A DNA stretch of 10,603 nucleotides from Phycisphaerales bacterium UBA2402 (GTDB lineage Bacteria > Planctomycetota > Phycisphaerae > Phycisphaerales > UBA1924). The stretch is from contig DDSA01000077.1 in the NCBI GenBank assembly GCA_002343715.1, positions 1 through 10,603 of the forward strand. The letters run 5' to 3'. Under the pieces are notes generated by a model that ran no database searches, was not told the origin of the DNA, and saw nothing but the letters and a program-made list of their open reading frames with translations. A program made the translations under genes and the position numbers. This document shows, one piece after another, positions 1-5,649 of this stretch (positions within the stretch are counted from its first letter, which is position 1; the number at the start of each line of letters is the position of its first letter).

Positions 1-1
1 G

Positions 2-853
2 GTCGCCGGCGGCACTGCCCCGGACCCCGCATCTGTTCGCCGGTGCCCGGTCGTGGCGATCGCCTCGGGCAAAGGAGGCGTGGGCAAGACAACGGTCGCC
101 GTCAACCTCGCCGTAGTTCTGGCACAACGCGGCCTGCGGATCATTCTGCTCGATGCCGACCCCGGGCTCGCCAACGCCGATCTCTTGTGCGGACTGACCC
201 CAACCACCCGTTTGGATGTCGCGTTGCGTTCGCGACCGCTCACCGAGATCACGGTTGATGCCCCGGGCGGTTTTCGGCTCGTTCCGGGCAGTGCCGGCCT
301 CTCCTCCATGGCGAACCTCTCTCGACCGCAGCGCCACACCCTGCTGCGAGCGATCACGGAACTGACCACGGACGCGGACCTTGTCCTGATCGACACAGGC
401 GCGGGGTTGGGAGAATCCGTCACATCCTTTATCGCCGGCGCGGATGTCGCGCTGATCATCACGACGCCGGAACCGCCCGCTCTCACCGATGCGTACGCGC
501 TGATGAAGTGCCTTCACCAGACACCCATCGAGCAGCGGCCAAACCACACGGGCATCTTCGTCAATCTCGCCCAGGACCATGAAGAAGGCGCCGGAGCATT
601 CCGACGGCTCTCCGCAACCTGCGGTAAGTTCCTGAACCTTTCCCCTTTTGCCGCCGGGGTTTCGCTTGTGGATAAGTCCGTACCCGCCGCGGTCAGAGAG
701 CGGTTACCCGTGGCGATCGGTTCACCCAAGTCTTTGATTTCCAGGGAGTTGCGATACGCGGCGACGCAACTCCTGTCTCGGATGGAGCGGTGTGACAAAC
801 CTGCGGCGGCCGGCCCGACCCGGCGCGGATTCTGGGCCTCGTTATTAGGGTGA
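2..853 (+). CDS. flhG: FlhG/FleN (MinD-like flagellar-number ATPase), 5' partial
   Basis: This is a MinD/ParA-superfamily P-loop ATPase of the FlhG (FleN, YlxH) type, which with the SRP-type GTPase FlhF sets the number and place of flagella at the membrane. Counting from the GTG at 53, the deviant Walker A SGKGGVGKTT is at residues 5-14, the switch I motif DADPGLANAD at 34-43, the switch II motif IDTGAG at 113-118, and TTPEPPALTDAYA, typical of FlhG, at 137-149. The GTG at 53 lies right against the P-loop and has no ribosome-binding site in front of it, while the frame stays open to the left edge. FlhG proteins normally carry extra residues before the P-loop, so I treat the gene as cut at its 5' end. 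The position ahead of fliA matches the common flhF-flhG-fliA order. A ParA-type partition protein is the alternative, made unlikely by the fliA neighbour. Confidence 0.87.
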   Translation, partial: VAGGTAPDPASVRRCPVVAIASGKGGVGKTTVAVNLAVVLAQRGLRIILLDADPGLANADLLCGLTPTTRLDVALRSRPLTEITVDAPGGFRLVPGSAGLSSMANLSRPQRHTLLRAITELTTDADLVLIDTGAGLGESVTSFIAGADVALIITTPEPPALTDAYALMKCLHQTPIEQRPNHTGIFVNLAQDHEEGAGAFRRLSATCGKFLNLSPFAAGVSLVDKSVPAAVRERLPVAIGSPKSLISRELRYAATQLLSRMERCDKPAAAGPTRRGFWASLLG

Positions 854-1134
854 TCGCCCCTCTACCGCGGCAGAGACGGCACAGGTTGAACTCCATGTTC
901 GCTGTTTTTATCAGGGAGGCTCGATTCGTCCTTGCCCTCTGCCGATCAACAGCGAGCGACACGCGAGGCTCTCACCCCTTCGGGGATCACAACGGAGTGC
1001 GGCGTGCAGCGGGGCATCGTGGGATGCCGTCTTTCGGAGACTCGGGGTTTCCCCACCCCGGGTGAGCGTGCGGATGATCGAGAGAGTCTATCTCATCGCG
1101 GCCGGTTCGTGCAGAAGGCAGCGAGGCATCACGA
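854..1134 (+). other. Non-coding gap between flhG and the small membrane gene
   Basis: I see no convincing gene in these 281 bases. They hold a short C(TTCG)G hairpin at 975-985 and a GCCGATCA box near 941-948. That box resembles the -10 element of sigma-28 promoters (GCCGATAA), but no TAAA element lies at the expected distance upstream, so I do not call a promoter. The AT content is not raised. Confidence 0.35.
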
Positions 1135-1431
1135 GTGAAACAACAAGCCAGGGTCATCGCCACAGGATTCGCGCTGCTTGGCTTCGCCATCGCGGTTCTC
1201 TCCGGTCTTGCCGCGGGGAACGACGCCGCTGTGGTGCTCCTTCGCAGCTTGATCGTTCTGATCGGCTGCCGCGTGCTCGGGGCCGCGGCGGGTGCGGTGC
1301 TCGACTTCATCGGGCGAGAGCAGGTCGCGGCGTACGAGGCCGCGCGGCCGATTCCTGATTTCTCTCTGACCCCGGCGTCAGCCCCTTCGGGGGATGAAAA
1401 AATCTTGCAAAATCTGAACCAAAGGAGGTAG
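1135..1431 (+). CDS. Small two-helix membrane protein of the flagellar segment, function unknown
   Basis: A 98-residue protein starting at GTG 1135, the only start codon after the in-frame stop at 1075-1077. Two hydrophobic segments, about residues 9-28 and 31-58, form a probable helical hairpin. A cytoplasmic tail of about 40 polar residues follows, rich in Pro, Ser and charged residues. I do not recognise a family. It lies in the same orientation between flhG and fliA, so co-expression with the flagellar genes is likely, though the gap after flhG is 281 bases. The gene ends AGG AGG TAG, so its last two codons form the core of the strong ribosome-binding sequence at 1421-1429. Many flagellar clusters have a small membrane protein near this place, but I see no sequence feature tying it to a named one. 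The membrane prediction is firm; the role is not known. Confidence 0.65.
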   Translation: MKQQARVIATGFALLGFAIAVLSGLAAGNDAAVVLLRSLIVLIGCRVLGAAAGAVLDFIGREQVAAYEAARPIPDFSLTPASAPSGDEKILQNLNQRR

Positions 1432-1526
1432 CACTTGAGCGTGAAGTCTGTATACTGCATCCACTCCGCTTATGGATGAGCGGTGAGCGAGTCCGTTTGA
1501 GCCGGTCAAATCTGGCCGCTCAATGA
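1421..1526 (+). other. Near-perfect Shine-Dalgarno followed by two tiny overlapping ORFs
   Basis: AAAGGAGGT at 1421-1429 matches the 16S anti-Shine-Dalgarno over nine bases, far better than the site before fliA. Five bases on, TTG 1435 (or GTG 1441 in the same frame) opens a 14-codon ORF ending TGA 1477-1479. That stop overlaps ATG 1476 as ATGA, which opens a 16-codon ORF ending TGA 1524-1526. This could be a translated leader or coupled mini-cistrons ahead of fliA. It could also be chance, because the AGG AGG is itself coding sequence for the end of the previous protein. Confidence 0.35.
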
Positions 1527-1676
1527 AACATCCCGTCTCATCGGGATGAGGTTTGGAACCCCGCGAGGGGTAGGGATCGAGGAAGCGGGCGGCGGATCAC
1601 CGTCCCCCGTATCCACGAGGAGAGTCCGGGCGGGGCCGCCCGGCGCAGGTTCGCAAGAAAGGTCACGGAGCCGACC
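1499..1676 (+). promoter_or_regulatory. Hairpin-rich 5' leader of fliA
   Basis: Several stems follow one another before the fliA start. They are an imperfect GAGC-GG/CC-GCTC stem at about 1499-1520; CATCCCG/CGGGATG (1529-1535, 1542-1548, six-base loop); ACCCC/GGGGT closed by a GCGA tetraloop of the GNRA type (1558-1571); and CCGGGCG/CGCCCGG (1626-1632, 1637-1643). Finally, a small GGTC/GACC stem (1661-1664, 1673-1676) places the GGAG ribosome-binding site in its loop, right against the ATG. Some GC-rich stems are expected by chance at this base composition. I do not recognise a known riboswitch class. A structured leader controlling sigma-factor translation is inference. Confidence 0.4.
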
Positions 1677-2537
1677 ATGCCCAGCATCAAACTCAGTTCA
1701 CGACGTTCGAACGGCCGCTTCGGCGCACGCCACGCGGAGGCCAGCCGCGCGCCTTCTGAATACGACCGCATGCCCATCAACGAGGTCTGGGTCAAGTATC
1801 AGCAGACGCACGAAGAATCGATGCGCAACTACCTGATGGAGAAGTTTCTCCCCCTGGTCCGCTACAACGCCGAGCGCATCCACACCCGCCTCCCCGATGA
1901 GGTGGACATCGAGGACCTGATGTCCGCGGGCATCTTCGGCCTCATGGATGCCATCGACGCGTTCGACCTCGAACGGAAAGTGAAGTTCGAGACGTACTGC
2001 GCTCCCCGGATCCGCGGCGCGATCCTCGACGAACTCCGCAGCATGGACTGGGTGCCTCGCCTGGTCCGCAGCCGCACCAACAAGGTTGACCAGGTGCGTC
2101 AATCGATCGAGAAGGCCACCGGGCGTTCCGCCACGGATGATGAGGTCGCCACAGCGCTGAACGTGCACGGCGAGGATTTCGATAAACTCAAACGGGACTC
2201 CAGCGCCGTCACAACACGCAGCCTGACGCAGCGCTGCTTCCCCGGCGACGGGGGCGGGAAGGAAGTGCGTGAACTCGACGTGGTGCGCGACGAAGGCCAG
2301 TCGAACCCCGTCACAGAAATCCAGCGGCGCGACCTGAAAGACCTCATCACCAAGGGACTTTCGCGGGCGGAACGGCTCATCGTGATCCTGTACTACTACG
2401 AAGGGATGACGATGAAGGAAATCGGGTCCACGCTGGACCTCTCCGAATCGCGCGTCTCGCAGATGCACAGTTCGATCCTCGCGCGTCTGAAAGCACAGAT
2501 GCAGCACCGCGAGAAGGAACTCGAACCCGTCTCCTGA
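1677..2537 (+). CDS. fliA: Flagellar RNA polymerase sigma factor FliA (sigma-28)
   Basis: Sigma-70-family factor of the FliA/WhiG group that directs RNA polymerase to late flagellar and chemotaxis promoters. The protein has 286 residues. Region 2 spans about 38-128 and contains the typical FETYCAPRIRGAILDELR block and the family mark SMDWVPR. Region 3 spans about 129-175, and region 4 about 218-275 with a helix-turn-helix near 244-270 (MTMKEIGSTLDLSESRVSQ). ATG 1677 has GGAG six bases upstream. An ATG at 1770, just before the conserved EVWVKYQ, would remove a basic N-terminal tail of about 31 residues and is the alternative start. An insert of about 20 residues rich in Gly and charged residues lies between regions 3 and 4 (about 187-210). 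In many bacteria FliA is held by the anti-sigma factor FlgM; none is visible here. Confidence 0.96.
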   Translation: MPSIKLSSRRSNGRFGARHAEASRAPSEYDRMPINEVWVKYQQTHEESMRNYLMEKFLPLVRYNAERIHTRLPDEVDIEDLMSAGIFGLMDAIDAFDLERKVKFETYCAPRIRGAILDELRSMDWVPRLVRSRTNKVDQVRQSIEKATGRSATDDEVATALNVHGEDFDKLKRDSSAVTTRSLTQRCFPGDGGGKEVRELDVVRDEGQSNPVTEIQRRDLKDLITKGLSRAERLIVILYYYEGMTMKEIGSTLDLSESRVSQMHSSILARLKAQMQHREKELEPVS

Positions 2538-2558
2538 TCAGGAACCACACACCCTGAT
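2537..2558 (+). terminator. Weak hairpin directly after fliA
   Basis: ATCAGG (2537-2542) can pair with CCTGAT (2553-2558) across a ten-base loop, starting at the fliA stop codon. The first arm also lies in the palindrome CCTGATCAGG at 2533-2542. No T-run follows, so this is at best a weak or Rho-assisted end of the flagellar transcript. Confidence 0.25.
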
Positions 2559-2933
2559 GGCACGTCCACCGATGCCGCTGAAGCCTCTCGATGGCGAAGG
2601 TTGCGCTCGGTAGCTGAGCCCCGCCCGGTATGCACATTCTCGGCGTGCTCGCTCACATGAGCCAGCTGTGCATCACCATAGGCTATTCTCCGTGTGTCTT
2701 GCACCAGGGCGTCGGGCGGATCGCCATCGTCATGTTGTTTGCAGACCCCACACGATCTGATCCGCAGCCGCCTGTTCTGATCCGTCACATGGTGAGAAGT
2801 AGTGTGTGAACCCGGATGCACAAAGACAACTCGCGACAAGGGGGCCGCGAAGTGGTTCACAACAACACATCTTCCAACCTGCAAGGCCTTGAATACATGT
2901 GGCATCACCGGCGAGTGATGCAGGTGACACATG
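2559..2933. other. Non-coding interval between convergent fliA and PEP-CTERM genes
   Basis: I see no gene I would defend in this stretch. It holds a direct repeat CTGATCCG (about 2757-2764 and 2777-2784) and a perfect hairpin GCATCAC/GTGATGC (2902-2908, 2915-2921, six-base loop) just beyond the terminator of the neighbouring - strand gene. No tRNA-like or rRNA-like sequence is seen. Its length is large for an otherwise compact window and for a convergent gene pair. Confidence 0.4.
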
Positions 2934-2970
2934 AAAAAAAAACTCCCGCCAGGAGTGATCCGGGCGGGAG
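2934..2970 (-). terminator. Intrinsic terminator of the 3034-3918 gene
   Basis: Read on the - strand, a perfect 8-bp stem CTCCCGCC/GGCGGGAG (2963-2970 with 2943-2950, twelve-base loop) is followed directly by nine T residues (2942-2934). It lies about 60 bases past the stop codon of the PEP-CTERM gene and is a textbook Rho-independent terminator. Confidence 0.88.
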
Positions 2971-3033
2971 CGAAGATCGAGATGGTTATGGGCTGAGTTG
3001 GTTAGACCCACCCTTGTTCACACGAGGGTGAAC

Positions 3034-3918
3034 TTAGCGACGGCGACGGCCAGCGACCAGACCGCCGAGGCCGAGCAGCGCGAGAGCGCCGGGGGCCGGG
3101 GTGATGCGGATCGCCGCGCCATCGACTTCGACCGCGCCCTTGACCGCGCCGGAGTTGTCGCCGGGGCCGCGGAACCAAGAGGCTTCACGAGCGCCCGTCA
3201 CCGTGTTGCGGCTCATGCCGTCGGTGGGGGCCGTCACGTCGATGTCGTGGGTCTCGCCCTGGCCGACGCCGCCGACCGTGAGGGCGATCTGGAAGATCAC
3301 GATGTCATTGATGCCTTCGCGGCGATCAGGGTCAACGCCGGGGGTGGGAACGGCCTTCTGAACGCAGGCCACGCCGCCAGCGCCGTTGAAGTTGTTCACC
3401 GCGGTCGTGCCCGTGGTGGGGCCGGTGCCGGGCCAACGAGTGATGTCGTTACGAGAAATACGGAGGTAGTTACCCGCCGGAGCGCCACCCGAGCCACCGG
3501 CGTGAGCGATCGCCTGGTACGAAGCGGTGCCCGAGGGACCGGTGCTGGCGAAGGGAATCACGCGGCCGAAGGGGCCATCGAGCGGATCGGCATCGAGGTT
3601 CACGCCGCCGCCGTTCAGGTTGTTACCCTGGTTGGCGAAGGGCTGAACGGAGTCAACGCCCGGACGGACGTTGCCGAACACCGGCTGCCAAGTCAGCGAC
3701 GCGAAGGCCACGGGGCCGGTCGTCTGGCCGACATCGCCGGTCCACGAAATCATGGCCCGCATCAGCACGGTGGCGGAGTTACCGGTGGAAGCGTTGACTT
3801 CAACGCTGTCGCTCCAGTTCACTCCGTCAAGGCTGACCTGCAGGTCGAGGCGCGACTGAGCGTTCGCGGCAACCGCGAGCCCAGCAACAGCCACAAGAGA
3901 ACCAATCACATTCTTCAT
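3034..3918 (-). CDS. Exported PEP-CTERM-type protein, paralogue A, function unknown
   Basis: A 294-residue secreted protein. An Sec signal peptide with a short basic start (MKNVIGSLVA) and a cleavage site near ANA-Q at 20 opens it. The C-terminus (about 273-294) is a PEP-CTERM-like sorting signal: PAPGA, a hydrophobic stretch LALLGLGGLVAG, then four arginines. Such tails are cut by exosortases in other bacteria, with the protein ending in the envelope or extracellular matrix. The middle is Gly/Asn/Thr-rich, probably beta-rich, with blocks VSLDGVNWS (28-36), FASLTWQPV (72-80), NNFNGAGG (175-182) and GMSRNTVTGAREASWF (234-249). I recognise no catalytic motif. The start was chosen because ATG 3918 begins the signal peptide and has GAGGAG six bases upstream; the frame is open further but without such support. 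It is a clear paralogue of the next gene. Confidence 0.87.
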   Translation of the reverse strand: MKNVIGSLVAVAGLAVAANAQSRLDLQVSLDGVNWSDSVEVNASTGNSATVLMRAMISWTGDVGQTTGPVAFASLTWQPVFGNVRPGVDSVQPFANQGNNLNGGGVNLDADPLDGPFGRVIPFASTGPSGTASYQAIAHAGGSGGAPAGNYLRISRNDITRWPGTGPTTGTTAVNNFNGAGGVACVQKAVPTPGVDPDRREGINDIVIFQIALTVGGVGQGETHDIDVTAPTDGMSRNTVTGAREASWFRGPGDNSGAVKGAVEVDGAAIRITPAPGALALLGLGGLVAGRRRR

Positions 3919-3932
3919 CTCGATCTCCTCTG

Positions 3933-3992
3933 AAAAAAACGGTTTGGGCGGAAACAAACCTGACTTGTCTGGGGAAGCAACCGCTCTTCCCC
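3933..3992 (-). promoter_or_regulatory. Attenuator-like hairpins in the leader of paralogue A
   Basis: On the - strand, a 7-bp stem GGGGAAG/CTTCCCC (3992-3986 with 3977-3971) is followed by a 6-bp stem GGTTTG/CAAACC (3960-3955 with 3946-3941), one G, and seven T residues (3939-3933). Then come the GAGGAG ribosome-binding site and the ATG at 3918. Hairpin plus T-run has the form of an intrinsic terminator inside the leader. The loop of the first stem carries CGGTT, which could pair with AACCG in the 3' arm of the terminator stem, as an antiterminator would. The terminator stem is short, so its strength is uncertain. Confidence 0.45.
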
Positions 3993-4012
3993 CTCGTAGC
4001 CTACAGAGTACA

Positions 4013-4045
4013 TCACTCCTCAAACAAATGCAAGTGATTTTGAGG
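4013..4045 (-). promoter_or_regulatory. Two interleaved stems (switch or pseudoknot) in the leader of paralogue A
   Basis: CCTCAAA (4018-4024) is complementary to TTTGAGG (4039-4045), and TCACT (4013-4017) to AGTGA (4033-4037). The four arms interleave, so they form either a pseudoknot or two alternative hairpins. With this spacing alternative hairpins look sterically easier. They lie upstream of the attenuator-like hairpins in the - strand transcript. Confidence 0.35.
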
Positions 4046-4121
4046 GAAAGTGTCAAAACTGAATGATGGAAATGCCGAGTGTATGATCCAATTACTTACA
4101 TTTAACTTACAATATACTAGT

Positions 4122-4169
4122 GTAATACGAATAAATGTATATTGTTCGCAAAATGTTTGATATTTGCGA
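4122..4169 (-). promoter_or_regulatory. Candidate promoter and operator-like inverted repeat for paralogue A
   Basis: This lies in an AT-rich island in an otherwise GC-rich window. On the - strand TTGCGA (4151-4146) and TATTAC (4127-4122) are 18 bases apart and resemble -35 and -10 boxes. The -35 box overlaps one arm of a perfect inverted repeat TCGCAAA/TTTGCGA (4146-4152, 4163-4169, ten-base spacer), which has the size of a dimeric repressor site. ACTTACA also occurs twice one helical turn apart (4094-4100, 4105-4111). The transcript would have a leader of roughly 200 bases. Confidence 0.35.
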
Positions 4170-4203
4170 TCCGTGGCAAGCATGACCATGATGTCTGATA
4201 ACG

Positions 4204-4238
4204 AAAAACCCCTTCCTGGCTTGTGAACCAGGAAGGGG
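4204..4238 (-). terminator. Intrinsic terminator of the 4310-5158 gene
   Basis: Read on the - strand, an 11-bp perfect stem CCCCTTCCTGG/CCAGGAAGGGG (4238-4228 with 4219-4209, eight-base loop) is followed by five T residues (4208-4204). It lies about 70 bases after the stop codon of the upstream paralogue, so the two paralogues are separate transcription units. Confidence 0.87.
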
Positions 4239-4309
4239 CGAGTCTCGCGTGGTGCGGGGGTAGGTCTTACACCCGCATCATGATTGCTCGAAGACCAGAA
4301 CCGATCGGA

Positions 4310-5158
4310 TCAGCGGCGGCGACGGCCGATGGCCAGGCCACCGAGTCCGAGCAGCGCCAAAGCACCGGGGGCGGGCACCACGATCGTGGCAGTTCCAACC
4401 TCAACTGCCGCCTTGATGGTACCGAAGTTGTCGGCTGAACTGGAGAACCAAGAGGCCTCACGCGCGCCGGTCGAAGTGTTCCGGCTCATGCCCGCTGTGG
4501 GAGCATCGACGGTCAGGATACGACCGGTGGCATCGCCGCTGAGCGTGATCGCGGCCTTGAAGAGCACGACGTTCGCGATGTTGCCGTTGAACGGAGGATC
4601 GACGGTGGGGTTCACGTTGCCAGCGCCCTTCTGAACGGTGGCAAGACCGCCGGAGCCGTTGAAGTTGTTGGACGCGGCGGTGCCGGTGGTCGCGCCTTCA
4701 CCAACCCAGTTGGTGATGACCGTGCGGGCGATGCGGAGATAGTTCACGCCACCGTTGGCCTGAACGTGCCCACGGTAGGGGTCGCTGGTCGTGGGACCGG
4801 TCGAACCGAAGGGGCTGATACGGCCGTAGGGCGCGGGCATGCCGGGGGTGTCGAGCACCGATCCGCCGTTCGTGTTGTTGCCACGGTCGGCGAAGGCCTG
4901 CAGGGTGTCGCTGCCCGTCCAGTTGGAGACGGTGGGCTGCCAGGTGAGGCTGGCGAACCCGGTGGGCGTCTGAGTGCCGGCACCCTGGATAAAGGACATC
5001 GAACCACGAAGTTGAACGGTCGACCCGGGGGCCGCGTTCACGCTGCTGGACCAGTTGATGCCGTCCAGTGACACCTGCATGTTCAGTCGGCTCGTCTGAG
5101 CGGTGGCGACGGAGGCGATGCCGGCGGCGGCGACGATAGTAGCGATCACGTTCTTCAC
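4310..5158 (-). CDS. Exported PEP-CTERM-type protein, paralogue B, function unknown
   Basis: A 282-residue secreted protein built like its downstream neighbour: Sec signal peptide ending ATA-Q at about 20, a Gly/Asn/Thr-rich body, and a PEP-CTERM-like tail at about 261-282 (PAPGALALLGLGGLAIG then four arginines). Shared blocks include VSLDGINWS (29-37), FASLTWQPT (68-76), NNFNGSGG (164-171) and GMSRNTSTGAREASWF (223-238). Collinear blocks over the whole length show gene duplication, with clear divergence between the copies. The start is GTG 5158, giving MKNVIATIV, parallel to MKNVIGSLV of the paralogue, with GAGGAG seven bases upstream. I recognise no enzyme motif. A surface, matrix or adhesion role is inference from the sorting tail only. 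Confidence 0.86.
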   Translation of the reverse strand: MKNVIATIVAAAGIASVATAQTSRLNMQVSLDGINWSSSVNAAPGSTVQLRGSMSFIQGAGTQTPTGFASLTWQPTVSNWTGSDTLQAFADRGNNTNGGSVLDTPGMPAPYGRISPFGSTGPTTSDPYRGHVQANGGVNYLRIARTVITNWVGEGATTGTAASNNFNGSGGLATVQKGAGNVNPTVDPPFNGNIANVVLFKAAITLSGDATGRILTVDAPTAGMSRNTSTGAREASWFSSSADNFGTIKAAVEVGTATIVVPAPGALALLGLGGLAIGRRRR

Positions 5159-5216
5159 AAGTAGACTCCTCGAACAACGGGCCGGGCCGAACGGCCGAGA
5201 CCCTCGAAACGCTTTA

Positions 5217-5232
5217 GAACGAACACTCGTTC
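5217..5232 (-). repeat. Short inverted repeat in the leader of paralogue B
   Basis: GAACGA (5217-5222) and TCGTTC (5227-5232) form a perfect 6-bp dyad with a four-base spacer, about 60 bases upstream of the GTG start. It could be a small operator or a leader hairpin. Between it and the start lies a GGCC/GGCC stem. No T-run follows, unlike the leader of the other paralogue. Confidence 0.35.
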
Positions 5233-5288
5233 CAGACCCACCACAAACATGCCACACGAATTTGAAAATGCCAACCAAAATGACGACT

Positions 5289-5417
5289 TTGTTGAAGTTT
5301 TTTTTTGGCAGGGCTTTGACGCCGGGAATTCAAAGAATTTCCGACAAAGTGACGGAATTTTCTTGCAAATTTGAATTCCTGAGCGGGGGGTCGATACACG
5401 CCACCCTTCTTCAACAA
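5289..5417. repeat. Long nested imperfect palindrome
   Basis: Three inverted-repeat layers share nearly the same centre (about 5348-5353): TTGTTGAAG/CTTCAACAA (5289-5297, 5409-5417), GGAATTCAAA/TTTGAATTCC (5325-5334, 5370-5379) and TTCCG/CGGAA (5339-5343, 5353-5357). The stretches between the outer and middle layers also partly match, for example GGC and GAC at corresponding places. The arms are thus about 46 and 48 bases around a 35-base centre. A T9 run (5298-5306) lies in the left arm. It sits upstream of paralogue B in the 491-base gap to thyX, which contains no gene I can support. Confidence 0.6.
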
Positions 5418-5558
5418 TGCGGGTCGCGCATTGACTACCACGGACCCGACTCGAAGAACGAGTGAGGTCGCCGAACCCTTACACCATCCTAATGATGAAG
5501 ACGTTCGCCCGTGAATCTATCGTGCGAACTCGGTGAGCCATCCTCATTATCTATTGCG

Positions 5559-5616
5559 GCACGTTCGGGTATATCGCACACGCACAGTGGGCATGGGCCA
5601 GAGTGAGAGAACGTGC
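5559..5616. repeat. Inverted repeat downstream of thyX
   Basis: GCACGTTC (5559-5566) and GAACGTGC (5609-5616) are perfect 8-bp inverted arms with a 42-base spacer, 34 bases past the end of thyX. It could be the base of a 3' structure of the ettA-thyX transcript, but no T-run follows, so I do not call an intrinsic terminator. Confidence 0.35.
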
Positions 5617-5649
5617 ATCTGAACATCGAATCGAAGTCCGCACCAGATC

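Noticed and set aside
975..1393. Two similar TTCG-loop hairpins (975-985 and 1382-1393)
   Set aside because: Stems of only three to four base pairs, one of them inside a coding region; short C/G stems like these are common in GC-rich DNA and too short to call a repeat family.
1435..1456. TTGAGC and TATACT as a promoter for fliA
   Set aside because: The boxes are only ten bases apart, too close for a sigma-70 promoter.
1617..1631. GAGGAGAGTCCGGGC, one base from the conserved GAGGAAAGTCCGGGC of RNase P RNA
   Set aside because: The rest of the RNase P RNA is absent: fliA coding begins only about 45 bases later, and the other conserved regions are not found. Probably coincidence.
1698..2507. 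269-codon - strand ORF inside fliA
   Set aside because: Antisense shadow of a gene with clear sigma-factor domains; no family motif in the translation.
2998..3933. 311-codon + strand ORF opposite PEP-CTERM paralogue A
   Set aside because: Low-complexity Ala/Gly/Arg/Val/Asp translation that mirrors the real gene, which has a signal peptide, sorting tail, ribosome-binding site and terminator.
5214..5441. 75-codon - strand ORF upstream of PEP-CTERM paralogue B
   Set aside because: No ribosome-binding site or recognisable features; it runs through the palindrome and would end inside the leader of the next gene.
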